From contig NZ_JACIDE010000009.1 of assembly GCF_014196205.1 (NCBI RefSeq), positions 60,606 through 124,605 on the forward strand: a DNA stretch of 64,000 bases. The letters are read 5' to 3'. Shown here piece after piece: positions 44,055-52,186 of the stretch (its first letter is position 1; each line of letters begins with the position of its first letter). A program made the position numbers and the translations under genes. This stretch comes from Anoxybacteroides voinovskiense (GTDB taxonomy: Bacteria > Bacillota > Bacilli > Bacillales > Anoxybacillaceae). Below the pieces are notes generated by a model. The model saw nothing but the letters and a program-made list of their open reading frames with translations. It was not told the DNA's origin and did not search any database.

Positions 44055-45493
44055 TATCTCGTCAGTTTTTCAACAATATCGCGAGCGATCCAAACGCCAC
44101 ATGCACTTGCTTGCGCTAACCCACGAGTAATGCCTGCGCCGTCGCCGCCTACATACAATCCGGAAATTTCCGTTTCAAACCGGTCATTTAGCTTCGGACG
44201 AGCGGAATAAAATTTCGCCTCTACCCCGTAAAACAGCGTATGTTCAGAAGCAAGCCCTGGCGTGACGTGATTTAATGCTTCTGTCATTTCTATTAAACTT
44301 TTCATTGTGTTATACGGTAGCACCAACCCTAAATCGCCAGGAACGGCTTCTTTTAATGTCGGTTCAATAAATCCTTCTTTTAGGCGCTTTTCGGTAGAGC
44401 GTCTTCCTTTTAAAATATCGCCATATTTTTGCACAATAATGCCGCCGTTTGATAAAGCGTTTGCTAAGCGAGAAATTTCGTGCGCATATTCGTTTGGTTT
44501 ATCAAACGGATCCGAAAATTTATGGGATACTAATAATGCAAAATTCGTATTGTTGCTTCCGAGTTTTGGGTCTTTGTAGGCGTGTCCGTTCGCTAACATA
44601 ATGCCGGAATGGTTTTCAACGACAACATGACCGGACGGGTTGCTGCAAAACGTCCGCACTTGAGTGCCGACCGATGTGTTGAAAATAAACTTTCCTTCAT
44701 ATAAATGCTCATTAATTTCTTCCATGACAATATTCGACGTTTCGACGCGCACACCGATGTCGACCTGGTTGTTAATCATGCGGAGGCGGCGTTTTTTTAA
44801 TAGCTTCGAAAGCCAAGCCGACCCGTCACGTCCCGGTGAGATGACTACTTTTTCAGCGGTGATTGTATTGCCGTTTTTTAATAAAATCCCTTTTACGACA
44901 TGCGTGTTGTCTTGTTTTTCGGTCACTAAATCGTCTACTTCTGTTTGGAATGCCATATCGATATGTTCGCGCAAATATTCATAAATGCTTTTTAAAATTT
45001 CTAAGTTTTGTTCCGTTCCTAAATGACGAACGTTCGCCCTTAACAACTTCAACCCAGCCGCATAGGCCCGTCGCTCAATTTCTTTCACTTTTTCTGTCGT
45101 CGGGTCAGTGATGGACTCTGTCGCTCCATGTTTTAAGTTAATCGCATCGACATAGCGGATGAGTTCTAGCACTGTGGATGCCGGCAAATAGTCCGTCATC
45201 CACCCACCAAATTCGCTTGTAATATTAAATTTTCCATCTGAATACGCTCCGGCGCCGCCGAATCCGTTCGTAATCGAACAGGCAGGTACACAGCCTGCAT
45301 AGTCTTTTTTTCCCGCAGGTGGCGGACATTTTTCAATCTTTTTTTGCAAAATCGGACAATGCCGTTTATAAATATCATGCCCTTTATCAATAAGAAGAAC
45401 ATTTGCCTCTTTCAACTTTAGCGTTAATTCATAGCAAGTAAAAATTCCTGCCGGGCCTGCCCCGACAACAATGACATCATAATGCGATTTCAT
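44054..45493 (-). CDS. FAD-dependent oxidoreductase, uncharacterised (COG2509-like)
   Basis: 479 aa. N-terminal Rossmann motif YDVIVVGAGPAGIFTCYE, a Cys-rich stretch (CPILQKKIEKCPPP, then CVPACSITNGFGGAGAYSDG) and C-terminal FAD motif GLYVGGDGAGITRGLAQAS. The Cys pattern and length fit a widespread family of FAD proteins with no settled role. ATG at 45493 with TGGAGG 8 bp upstream. Confidence 0.85.
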   Translation of the reverse strand: MKSHYDVIVVGAGPAGIFTCYELTLKLKEANVLLIDKGHDIYKRHCPILQKKIEKCPPPAGKKDYAGCVPACSITNGFGGAGAYSDGKFNITSEFGGWMTDYLPASTVLELIRYVDAINLKHGATESITDPTTEKVKEIERRAYAAGLKLLRANVRHLGTEQNLEILKSIYEYLREHIDMAFQTEVDDLVTEKQDNTHVVKGILLKNGNTITAEKVVISPGRDGSAWLSKLLKKRRLRMINNQVDIGVRVETSNIVMEEINEHLYEGKFIFNTSVGTQVRTFCSNPSGHVVVENHSGIMLANGHAYKDPKLGSNNTNFALLVSHKFSDPFDKPNEYAHEISRLANALSNGGIIVQKYGDILKGRRSTEKRLKEGFIEPTLKEAVPGDLGLVLPYNTMKSLIEMTEALNHVTPGLASEHTLFYGVEAKFYSARPKLNDRFETEISGLYVGGDGAGITRGLAQASACGVWIARDIVEKLTR

Positions 45494-45673
45494 CGAAAAA
45501 TCCTCCAACCTATCATTTTTTCCATTTGTAACTATAGCAAGGAAAAGCGAGCGAGTCAACTATAAAAACGAACTTTTTTATTAATAAAATTTAATAATGT
45601 TCGTGTTTTAACCAACTTGTCTTTTTGCATAAAACTTGATAAGGTGATAAAGGAAAATGAAGGAGGGAGACAT

Positions 45674-46267
45674 GTGAAGTTTTTCGTCAAAAATTTTCTA
45701 AATGGCGTGTTGACAATTGTGCCAATTATTTTAGCGATTTATGTGTTTGTCGAAGTATTTGCGTTTCTCGACGGGTTGCTCGGAAAATATGTAAAGCCTT
45801 ATTTGGCGGATGCGTATGTTCCTGGAATTGGGATTTTATGCACCATCGCATTAATTACCGTGCTCGGTTGGTTGTCAACGCAATACGTTAGCGGGCGATT
45901 CATTCGGTTGCTCGATCGTTTACTTGAAAGTATTCCGTTTATGAAAACCGTTTATTCCGTGTTAAAAGATACAATCGCTTCGTTCGTCGGGGAAAAACGG
46001 TCGTTCGCTAAAGTCGTGCTTGTTAAATGGCCGAACACGGAAATGAAGTGTATCGGATTTATTACCACCGAAGAAGTCGACACGCTTTTTCATTCATTGG
46101 AAGACCATGTCGCTGTATATATTCCGCAAACGTTTCAAATGGCTGGAATCACTTTGTTAGTGCCAAAAACGAACATAGAAGTCGTTGACGTAAAGCCGGA
46201 AGAAGCGATGAAGTTTGTGCTGTCTGGTGGGATGGCATCGTCAAAAAGTAAAGGGCCTTCCATGTAA
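45674..46267 (+). CDS. DUF502 membrane protein
   Basis: 197 aa, two N-terminal helices (about residues 10-32 and 50-75) followed by a conserved cytoplasmic domain (LLESIPFMKTVYSVLKDTIA and FITTEEVDTLFHSLEDHVAV). Family function unknown. GTG start at 45674 behind GGAGGGAG. Confidence 0.9.
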   Translation: MKFFVKNFLNGVLTIVPIILAIYVFVEVFAFLDGLLGKYVKPYLADAYVPGIGILCTIALITVLGWLSTQYVSGRFIRLLDRLLESIPFMKTVYSVLKDTIASFVGEKRSFAKVVLVKWPNTEMKCIGFITTEEVDTLFHSLEDHVAVYIPQTFQMAGITLLVPKTNIEVVDVKPEEAMKFVLSGGMASSKSKGPSM

Positions 46268-46281
46268 GGAAAGCCCTTTTT
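46250..46281 (+). terminator. Terminator of the DUF502 gene
   Basis: Stem AAGGGC/GCCCTT extended by TTCC/GGAA, followed by five T; it includes the stop codon. Confidence 0.85.
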
Positions 46282-46283
46282 GT

Positions 46284-47222
46284 TTAAAAATAGCGTTTTT
46301 TCCAAAACAAAAACGCTGTAGCGCTTGATAATAGCGCAGAAAGAAGGAGCGCTGTCAAAAAGGCGTGTGGCGAGTTTTGGTACGGGATTGGCACGTTCAT
46401 TCCATAAAAACTAGCCACCATTGTTGGCAATGACAAAACAATCGTCACGGCGGTTAAAAATTTCATCACAATATTCAAGTTATTGGAAATAACGGAGGCA
46501 AACGCGTCCATCATGCCGCTTAAGATGCTGCTATATACTTCGGTCATTTCAATCGCCTGCTTGTTTTCAATGATGACATCTTCAAGCAGTTCTTGATCGT
46601 CATCGTACATGCGCAAATAATTGAGACGCATGAGCCGCTCCATCACGATGTTGTTGGCCTTTAACGAAGTAGTAAAATACACTAAACTTTTTTCCATGCT
46701 AAGAAGCGAAAATAGTTCTTCATTTTTCATCGACTGATGTAGCCGTTTTTCGATTTCGCTCGTCCGGCGGTTAATTTGCTTTAAATAACGCAAATAGTAC
46801 GTGGAAATCATATAGAGCATTTGCAGTGCAAACCGTGTTTTCATAAACGTGTAAAAGTTCTTAATTTTGTTGTTCGCAAATTCTTGAAAGATCGGGTTTT
46901 CTTGTAAGCAAACGGTAATAAAACATGTGTTCGTAATAATCATGCCGATTGGAATCGTTTCGTAAATCGGTCCATCGACTTCGTCTTGAGTGATAATTGG
47001 AATATCAACGATAATAAGAACATGGTTGTCTTCTTTTTCAATGCGCGACCGTTCTTCGTCATCGAGCGCATCTTTAATCGAGTCAATCGGGATGTCCAAG
47101 TGATTCGCAATGTAACGAATTTCTTCTTCCGTCGGCGCGATTAAATTAATCCAGCAGCCATTTTTTAGCTCGTGGATTTCTTCGATTTTTCCGTTGGCAT
47201 TGGACAAATACATTTTCATCAT
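46284..47222 (-). CDS. CorA-family divalent cation transporter
   Basis: About 312 aa. Large N-terminal cytoplasmic domain, then two C-terminal helices with the pore signature YGMNVPIP (GMN motif). Probably transports Mg2+ (or Co2+/Ni2+). ATG at 47222 or GTG at 47228 can serve the AAGGAGG site. A structured leader lies upstream; it does not look like an M-box. Confidence 0.93.
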   Translation of the reverse strand: MMKMYLSNANGKIEEIHELKNGCWINLIAPTEEEIRYIANHLDIPIDSIKDALDDEERSRIEKEDNHVLIIVDIPIITQDEVDGPIYETIPIGMIITNTCFITVCLQENPIFQEFANNKIKNFYTFMKTRFALQMLYMISTYYLRYLKQINRRTSEIEKRLHQSMKNEELFSLLSMEKSLVYFTTSLKANNIVMERLMRLNYLRMYDDDQELLEDVIIENKQAIEMTEVYSSILSGMMDAFASVISNNLNIVMKFLTAVTIVLSLPTMVASFYGMNVPIPYQNSPHAFLTALLLSALLSSATAFLFWKKRYF

Positions 47223-47471
47223 AAGCACACTTCCTCCTTTTCCTAAGCGAGGAAGGTTGCTATCTCCTCTTTTCGAATGGAGCTCGTTTTCGAGAGTAGC
47301 TCGTTCATTCGAAAAGAAAAAAGCAATGCTTCCCCGCTGTATTCCGGTTCTGGTTCGTTCGAACTTCGACTACTCATATACGAAAACGTCACCCCTTCTA
47401 CAAAAATTTCTGTCCTTATTAATAATAACGTTGAAACGACTATTTGTATAGTAATTTTTTCAATTTGTCAT
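47223..47471 (-). other. Structured leader/intergenic region upstream of corA-like gene
   Basis: About 250 bp without a gene. It holds an 11-bp perfect stem CTTTTCGAATG/CATTCGAAAAG (47269-47279 with 47306-47316) with inner complementary pieces GAGCT/AGCTC and a competing CTCG-TTTT-CGAG hairpin. There is no T-run, so it is not a terminator. A cis-regulatory leader is possible. Confidence 0.4.
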
Positions 47472-47500
47472 GGAAAAAGCAGCCGGTGTTAGCTGCTTTT
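47472..47500 (-). terminator. Terminator after the 44-aa gene
   Basis: Stem AAAAGCAGC/GCTGCTTTT, then T on the minus strand; the stop codon abuts it. Confidence 0.8.
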
Positions 47501-47633
47501 ATTCGCTCGACGGTGTTGTGTTAAAGAATGGTTTCATTTCCTTTTTGTTGGCAGGTTGTTTTTTTGGTGAACGTTTTCCCATCACTCCATCGGATTCATA
47601 GCTTAAAGGAGAAGAGGGGGATTTTTTATCCAT
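47499..47633 (-). CDS. Small basic protein of 44 aa, unknown
   Basis: Begins MDKKSPSSPLSYESDGVMGK and continues with Lys/Pro/Asn-rich sequence; no hydrophobic part. GGAGAG 7 bp before ATG and a terminator right after support it. The composition recalls minor spore proteins, but no family is recognised. Confidence 0.6.
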   Translation of the reverse strand: MDKKSPSSPLSYESDGVMGKRSPKKQPANKKEMKPFFNTTPSSE

Positions 47634-47772
47634 GAATATCTCTCCTTTCAACAATCGTTATGCTTACTTTGCGCAAGCATCGTACAATTTAGTCAACGTC
47701 ACGAAATGTTTATACTTTTTTTGGTCGACTATGTTTGGATAGTTTATAATGAAGGTATAGGAGGTTTTGGCG

Positions 47773-48060
47773 ATGGAAATTGTGATCAAACCAAAAGCGT
47801 TCGAATGGTATAAAGAAGAGTTGAATTTACGTCAAGGCGATTTTGTCCGCTTTTTCCCGCGCTACGGCGGCTGTGGTACGGTACATGCAGGATTTTCTCT
47901 CGGGATCGATAAAGAAACGCCGCTAGATGCAAAAGTAGTCACAACAGTGGACGGTGTGACATTTTTTATTGAAGAACGCGACACATGGTATTTCGATGGG
48001 CGCCATTTAGTTGTCGATTTTAATGAACAAGCTGCGGAGCCGGTGTTTCATGTGCAATAA
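47773..48060 (+). CDS. yneR: HesB-like protein, YneR family
   Basis: 95 aa, single HesB/IscA-like domain. FVRFFPRYGGCGTVHAGFSL carries a single Cys; the C-terminal Cys pair of true IscA carriers is absent, as in B. subtilis YneR. Role in Fe-S metabolism is therefore doubtful. ATG at 47773 has GGAGG 8 bp upstream. Confidence 0.9.
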   Translation: MEIVIKPKAFEWYKEELNLRQGDFVRFFPRYGGCGTVHAGFSLGIDKETPLDAKVVTTVDGVTFFIEERDTWYFDGRHLVVDFNEQAAEPVFHVQ

Positions 48061-48088
48061 AAAAGCTAGCGTTACGCTAGCTTTTTTT
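48059..48088. terminator. Bidirectional terminator between yneR and thioesterase gene
   Basis: Perfect 13-bp stem AAAAAAGCTAGCG/CGCTAGCTTTTTT with a TTA loop. Confidence 0.9.
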
Positions 48089-48472
48089 GATGACGGCGAT
48101 GGTACAGCGGGAAACGCAAACGAGGCGCTGTTGTTCGTCGGTAATTTTAATGTCCCAAACCATCGTTGTTTTGCCGCGGTGTAACACCGTGCCTGTCGCC
48201 GTAACAGTCCCGCTGCGAACCGCGCGAATATGGTTGGCGTTAATTTCAAGCCCAACTACCCCTTCTGTTTCTTGATCGACGAGCGCATATGCCCCGATGC
48301 TCGCAACCGTTTCTGCTAATGCGACGGATGCCCCGCCATGAAGCAGGCCGAACGGCTGGTGGGTGCGATGGTCGACCGGCATCGTGGCGACAACGTGTCC
48401 TTGCCCGAGTTCTGTAATTTCAATACCAAGCGCTTCTAATAACGTACCTCTCCTCATTTCCTTTGCGTCCAT
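48077..48472 (-). CDS. Hotdog-fold thioesterase (MenI/YuxO-like)
   Basis: 131 aa, PaaI/MenI-type hotdog fold. HQPFGLLHGGASVALAETVA holds the helix and catalytic Glu region. Likely hydrolyses an aromatic acyl-CoA such as dihydroxynaphthoyl-CoA (menaquinone path) by similarity. ATG at 48472 has AAAGGGAG upstream. Confidence 0.85.
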   Translation of the reverse strand: MDAKEMRRGTLLEALGIEITELGQGHVVATMPVDHRTHQPFGLLHGGASVALAETVASIGAYALVDQETEGVVGLEINANHIRAVRSGTVTATGTVLHRGKTTMVWDIKITDEQQRLVCVSRCTIAVIKKS

Positions 48473-48486
48473 TTTTTTCTCCCTTT

Positions 48487-48786
48487 CTACAAACGAAATC
48501 GTTTGACGTGTTCGCCAAGCCCTTCCTTGCGCAAAATTTCTTTTTGCCTCTCTCCTAATAAGTCAAAATGGGGAAATGAATCGCGCTTATGTATCCATTC
48601 TGGGCGAAGGTTGTATTTCGCTCCCCAAGCCACCAATTTCTCTAAGTCGCTGCAGCCCACTTTCGTTACCGTTGTATAGTGTGGGAAGCGCGCATCGTAC
48701 CAAAAATGGGTGAGAAACGCGATTTCTCCATTTTGTACTTTCTCTTTCCATTGTTCCAATTCCTGCTTTCGAATGCCAAACGCCAT
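48487..48786 (-). CDS. yneQ: YneQ-like protein
   Basis: 99 aa, soluble. The centre FLTHFWYDARFPHYTTVTKV and C-terminal PHFDLLGERQKEILRKEG match B. subtilis YneQ, and the yneP-yneQ-yneR order is retained apart from one inserted gene. Function unknown. Confidence 0.82.
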   Translation of the reverse strand: MAFGIRKQELEQWKEKVQNGEIAFLTHFWYDARFPHYTTVTKVGCSDLEKLVAWGAKYNLRPEWIHKRDSFPHFDLLGERQKEILRKEGLGEHVKRFRL

Positions 48787-48796
48787 ATGTATCGCC

Positions 48797-49213
48797 TTAC
48801 TTTTTCGCCCGTTCGTAAGCTTCGTGCCAGTCGGGAAAATATTTGCGAATTAAAATCGGACGAAACGAATCCCGTTTGACGCAAACGTGCTGCGTTTTTC
48901 CTGTCGCAGCTAATTCTCCATCTGGCGTCAAAATTTCGTATGCATAGGTGACGCGAATCCCGTCGTACGACTCAATCCATGTTCTTACCGTTGCTGTTTC
49001 CCCATAACGCAACGGCTTTTTATAAGAAATTTGCAAATCTGTTACCGGTGCGATTACCCCTTCTTTTTCCATATCCGTATATCGAAATCCAAGCTGTTCA
49101 ATTAACGCTGCCCGCCCAATTTCCATCCAAACAAGATAGTTTGCATGGTATACTACTCCCATTTGATCCGTTTCTGCATAGCGAACTTCGACTTGTTTTT
49201 CAGCTACTTTCAA
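48797..49213 (-). CDS. yneP: Acyl-CoA thioesterase, 4HBT family (YneP-like)
   Basis: 138 aa, 4-hydroxybenzoyl-CoA thioesterase type hotdog fold. The motif VRYAETDQMGVVYHANYLVW contains the catalytic Asp. TTG start at 49213 with GGGGG 7 bp upstream. It lies 10 bp before yneQ and is probably co-transcribed. Confidence 0.9.
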   Translation of the reverse strand: MKVAEKQVEVRYAETDQMGVVYHANYLVWMEIGRAALIEQLGFRYTDMEKEGVIAPVTDLQISYKKPLRYGETATVRTWIESYDGIRVTYAYEILTPDGELAATGKTQHVCVKRDSFRPILIRKYFPDWHEAYERAKK

Positions 49214-49274
49214 AGTCGTTCCCCCATTCGTTTGTTGTTTCTTTTATCTTATCATATTAGTGGGAAATTGTCCC

Positions 49275-49312
49275 ACAAAGAAAGCGACCCGAATGAATGG
49301 GTCGCTTTTTTA
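49275..49312 (-). terminator. Terminator after tlp
   Basis: Stem AAAGCGACCC/GGGTCGCTTT; a second short hairpin TGGGA/TCCCA lies just beyond. Confidence 0.75.
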
Positions 49313-49543
49313 TTGATAGCCGTTTTCCCTTGCTCTCGCTTCATCTTTAATTTCTTCGCGCATCGCAGCGATCGCTTCTTCGCGTCGCTCGTTTTTCGCT
49401 TTAATTTTTTCTCGTTCTTCTGGCGAGGAAAATTGCATCGTTTCTTCTGCTTTTTCGATATTTTCAATCGTATTTTGAACCATATCTTGCAGTTTTTCAA
49501 CATTATCGCTGCGGTCGTCTGGATTTGGGCGTTGGTAAGACAT
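49310..49543 (-). CDS. tlp: Small acid-soluble spore protein Tlp
   Basis: 77 aa, thioredoxin-like protein Tlp of spores. RPNPDDRSDNVEKLQDMVQN and ENIEKAEETMQ are diagnostic. ATG at 49543 with AAGGAGG 8 bp upstream. In Bacillus tlp and sspN are made in the forespore; the same pair order is seen here. Confidence 0.95.
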   Translation of the reverse strand: MSYQRPNPDDRSDNVEKLQDMVQNTIENIEKAEETMQFSSPEEREKIKAKNERREEAIAAMREEIKDEARARENGYQ

Positions 49544-49603
49544 TCTCGTTCCTCCTTCGTGCCAACAATAGAAGTTTCTGATAATCATATTATGTCAACA
49601 ATA

Positions 49604-49747
49604 CTATTCTCCCTTTGTTTGGATTACTTGAGCATGTTGACCAGATTGATCTTGCATTTTCTTCCCTTTGTTTCCTCCGGCGGCACGAGATTGTGTGCCT
49701 AGATGGTTCGGAGCATAATGTTCGTTTTTCCCATTTTGGTTGCTCAT
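49604..49747 (-). CDS. sspN: Small acid-soluble spore protein N
   Basis: 47 aa. The C-terminal half [20 protein letters not shown] is essentially the SspN signature; the N-terminus ([20 protein letters not shown]) is more variable. Ribosome site GAGGAGG. Upstream of tlp as in B. subtilis. Confidence 0.93.
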   Translation of the reverse strand: MSNQNGKNEHYAPNHLGTQSRAAGGNKGKKMQDQSGQHAQVIQTKGE

Positions 49748-49799
49748 ACTCTCGCCTCCTCACCATCTAGGGTACCCGATTCGTTTTTTATTATGCACA

Positions 49800-49931
49800 T
49801 TACTCTGCTTTTTTCAAAATGCGCTCTTCTAGCTTTTTCTCGATTTTTTCCATTTCTTTCTCGTCATTTAGCAATTGACGTTTATTTTCATTTACTAATT
49901 GTTCAAACGTAAATTTCCGAATTTTTCTCAT
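49800..49931 (-). CDS. FbpB-family small basic protein
   Basis: 43 aa: MRKIRKFTFEQLVNENKRQL, then NDEKEMEKIEKKLEERIL. The EQLVNENKRQLLND pattern matches the FbpB family, small proteins linked to the iron-sparing response in B. subtilis. No clear Fur box is seen upstream, so iron control is unproven. GAGGGAGG 7 bp before ATG. Confidence 0.75.
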   Translation of the reverse strand: MRKIRKFTFEQLVNENKRQLLNDEKEMEKIEKKLEERILKKAE

Positions 49932-50073
49932 GTCGCAACCTCCCTCACTTTTATTATAATTTTAATAATTCCCTAAATAAGTGAAATTTATTACAAATTT
50001 TCGAAAAAAAAAGAGAAAAGTGAAGGCGACTGGGTTACATAAAAGTAAAAAGAAGCCCCTTTTCGAGACTTCT

Positions 50074-50586
50074 TCAAGGAAGTAAAGCTATTGCTTCTTG
50101 TAGCTGTTTATACGTCAACGGTCCGAGCACTTTTTTACGAATGACGCCGTTTTTGTCGAGAATGTAGGTCGTTGGTATCGTTTGGATGTTATATAACTTC
50201 AGTATTTTCCCTTTCGTGTCTAATACGACAGGGAACGTTATCCCGTATTGTTCCATAAACGGTGCCACTTTCTCGCGGCTATCTTGTGACGTTAAATGGA
50301 CAGACAAAAACTCGACATGCGATTGATAGTCGTTATAAAACTTTTCTAAGTCCGGCATTTCTCGTTGGCACGGCGGACACCACGTTGCCCAAAAATTGAC
50401 GATGACTGGTTTGCCGCGCAAATCGGATAAACGAATTTGTTCGTTATGTAGTGTCTTTAAAGCGAAATCCGGGGCGGTATCGCCTACCGCAAGACCAACT
50501 TCTTTCGTCTGTCCAGCAGCAAGCGCTTGCCAAATGCCATATCCCGTTAATCCTAGAAGCAATATAATCGCGATCACTTTTTTCAC
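50074..50586 (-). CDS. yneN: Thiol-disulfide oxidoreductase, TlpA/ResA family (YneN-like)
   Basis: 170 aa, membrane-anchored (helix about 3-22) extracytoplasmic thioredoxin. Active site WCPPC with Cys 70 and 73, preceded by GKPVIVNFWAT; cis-Pro in IQTIPTTYILD. Probably reduces disulfides outside the cell or in the developing spore. GTG start at 50586 behind GGGAGGG. Confidence 0.92.
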   Translation of the reverse strand: MKKVIAIILLLGLTGYGIWQALAAGQTKEVGLAVGDTAPDFALKTLHNEQIRLSDLRGKPVIVNFWATWCPPCQREMPDLEKFYNDYQSHVEFLSVHLTSQDSREKVAPFMEQYGITFPVVLDTKGKILKLYNIQTIPTTYILDKNGVIRKKVLGPLTYKQLQEAIALLP

Positions 50587-50629
50587 GTCTTTTCCCTCCC
50601 ACCCTCATTAAACCATAAAATGAGCAAAA

Positions 50630-50657
50630 GAAAAAGGCTGCCAGATGGCAAGCCTAA
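50630..50657 (-). terminator. Terminator of the small spore-protein gene
   Basis: Stem AGGCTTGCCA/TGGCAGCCT (one bulge) and TTTTTCTTTT on the minus strand. Confidence 0.75.
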
Positions 50658-50794
50658 CGAATATTTTTATGCTCGTTTTGCATTTTTTTCGCTTCTACTT
50701 CCGCATAAGAAGCAAATTCGTTATTAAACCCGTTTTTCTGCTTCGCATTATTGTTGCGTTGCGCATTCGCATTTCCTAACTTCGTGCGTCCCAT
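50654..50794 (-). CDS. Putative small acid-soluble spore protein (gamma-like)
   Basis: 46 aa: MGRTKLGNANAQRNNNAKQK then NGFNNEFASYAEVEAKKMQN. The FxxEFAS element and Asn/Gln/Lys richness recall gamma-type SASP, but only one copy is present, so the assignment is tentative. GAGTGAG upstream of ATG; own terminator. Confidence 0.6.
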   Translation of the reverse strand: MGRTKLGNANAQRNNNAKQKNGFNNEFASYAEVEAKKMQNEHKNIR

Positions 50795-50858
50795 CTCGAC
50801 TCACTCCTTTGCTAAGACGTACATTTTTAGTGTGGAGAGCGCGAGAAAAAATATGCAG

Positions 50859-51689
50859 TTAGTTTTCACCTTTGGCAATTGGATTTTCTGGATACGAAAT
50901 CCAGTCACTCCAACTTCCAACGTACAATTGCACGTTCGAATAACCTGCTTCTGACAACGCCAACACGTTCGGGCAAGCGGTTACGCCTGAGCCGCAATAC
51001 ACAATAATTCGCGCATCTTTCGGAAGCGCAGCAAATCGTTTTTCTTGTTCGTTCAGCTCTTTCCAAAAGCCGTCGGCTGTTAAATTTTCTTTCCAAAAGA
51101 AATGCTTCGCCCTAGGGATATGTCCAGCCACTCGATCGATTGGCTCTTCTATCCCTAAATACCGGTTGCGCTCACGGGAGTCCACTAAAATGACGGTTTC
51201 GTCTTCTATTGCTTTACGTACGTCATCCACTGTCGCAAGCAACGATAGGTCGTATTGCGGGAGAAATGTTCGCTCCTTGACGGGAACAATCGCGTTTGTC
51301 GTCGGATACCCACGTTCTTTCCATTTCGTATAGCCACCGTCTAATACATAGACGTGTCGATGCCCTAAATAGCGAAGCAACCACCAAAAGCGGGCCGCCA
51401 TCGCGCCTCCTTGGTCGTCATAGGCGACGATCGTTGTTTGCTGATCGATTCCGGCAGCGGACAACTTCGCCACGAATTCCGAAACGTCTGGAAGTGGATG
51501 TCTTCCTCCGTGCGTTTGCACGTTCCCTGATAAATCTTTTTCCAAATCGAAATATAGCGCATTTGGAATGTGCTCGCGAATATATTCTTCCAAACCGCGC
51601 GTTGGATTCCCTAAGTAAAAACGGCAATCGATAATGCTCACCGCGTCTAACCGCTCGGCCAACCAGTCAAACGAAACGATATAGCTCAT
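50859..51689 (-). CDS. Sulfurtransferase, thiosulfate/3-mercaptopyruvate type
   Basis: 276 aa with two rhodanese domains. N-terminal inactive domain (IIDCRFYLGNPTRGLEEY), C-terminal catalytic domain with the active-site loop CGSGVTAC; this loop is more typical of mercaptopyruvate/thiosulfate enzymes. The start overlaps the ypbS stop by 4 bp (ATGA). Confidence 0.92.
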   Translation of the reverse strand: MSYIVSFDWLAERLDAVSIIDCRFYLGNPTRGLEEYIREHIPNALYFDLEKDLSGNVQTHGGRHPLPDVSEFVAKLSAAGIDQQTTIVAYDDQGGAMAARFWWLLRYLGHRHVYVLDGGYTKWKERGYPTTNAIVPVKERTFLPQYDLSLLATVDDVRKAIEDETVILVDSRERNRYLGIEEPIDRVAGHIPRAKHFFWKENLTADGFWKELNEQEKRFAALPKDARIIVYCGSGVTACPNVLALSEAGYSNVQLYVGSWSDWISYPENPIAKGEN

Positions 51690-51961
51690 TGGCTTGCCTC
51701 CTTCGTTAGCCGGTTGACATATTCTTTTACCATATCGCTCGTTACATACGTCCGTTGCGGAACGATGCCTTGTTTTGCTAGCTCGTTTATTTGCTTTGTC
51801 ACCGCGTTAATGAAGTCGACCGTAAACGGCTGTCCACTCCGACAAAGCGAAACCGCTTCTTCAATATATCGTTCTCTTTGCGCGTCTAACTGCAAAAATT
51901 GGCGAATAAGCGCATGTTGTTTCTGAGAATGAGCCGTAATCGCGTGATGTACTTCACTCAT
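51686..51961 (-). CDS. ypbS: YpbS-like protein (DUF2533)
   Basis: 91 aa, helical. MSEVHHAITAHSQKQHALIR and PFTVDFINAVTKQINELAKQ, ending YVTSDMVKEYVNRL, match the DUF2533/YpbS family beside ypbR in Bacillus. ATG at 51961 has GAGGAG upstream; the frame upstream of it is not coding. Function unknown. Confidence 0.82.
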   Translation of the reverse strand: MSEVHHAITAHSQKQHALIRQFLQLDAQRERYIEEAVSLCRSGQPFTVDFINAVTKQINELAKQGIVPQRTYVTSDMVKEYVNRLTKEASQ

Positions 51962-52148
51962 TTTTCTTCTCCTCTCGATTTCGTTCTTTTTCGATGAGTG
52001 CTTGAACGTGCGGCTTCGGCGTCCAACAGCGAAACTGATAGTATGGCTTCGTTTCATACCCAAGCCGCTGGCAATAGCGGCGTATCCCGTGGCCTGTTTT
52101 TTGCTGCCGGTAATGAATGCATGTTGCGCAAGCGTGAAAACGTGTCAA
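51954..52148 (-). CDS. Small Cys-rich, possibly zinc-binding protein
   Basis: 64 aa with CATCIHY, a Cys near residue 26 (RRYCQRLGYET) and FRCWTPKPH, a possible four-Cys zinc site. TTG start at 52148 with GGAGGGG 6 bp upstream. Overlaps ypbS by 8 bp and lies 38 bp after dynA. No known function. Confidence 0.7.
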   Translation of the reverse strand: MTRFHACATCIHYRQQKTGHGIRRYCQRLGYETKPYYQFRCWTPKPHVQALIEKERNREEKKNE

Positions 52149-52186
52149 CCAAATCCCCTCCTTGCCGCACGTTCGGTAAATAATGT

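Noticed and set aside
47223..47471. M-box magnesium riboswitch before the corA-like gene
   Set aside because: The conserved M-box core segments are not found; only simple stems are present.
49145..49702. A 185-codon plus-strand open frame over the tlp-sspN region
   Set aside because: It runs antisense through three recognised genes and a terminator, with Phe/Ser-rich random composition.
49932..49975. Fur box before the FbpB-like gene
   Set aside because: The region is AT-rich, but no 7-1-7 TGATAAT/ATTATCA arrangement can be aligned.
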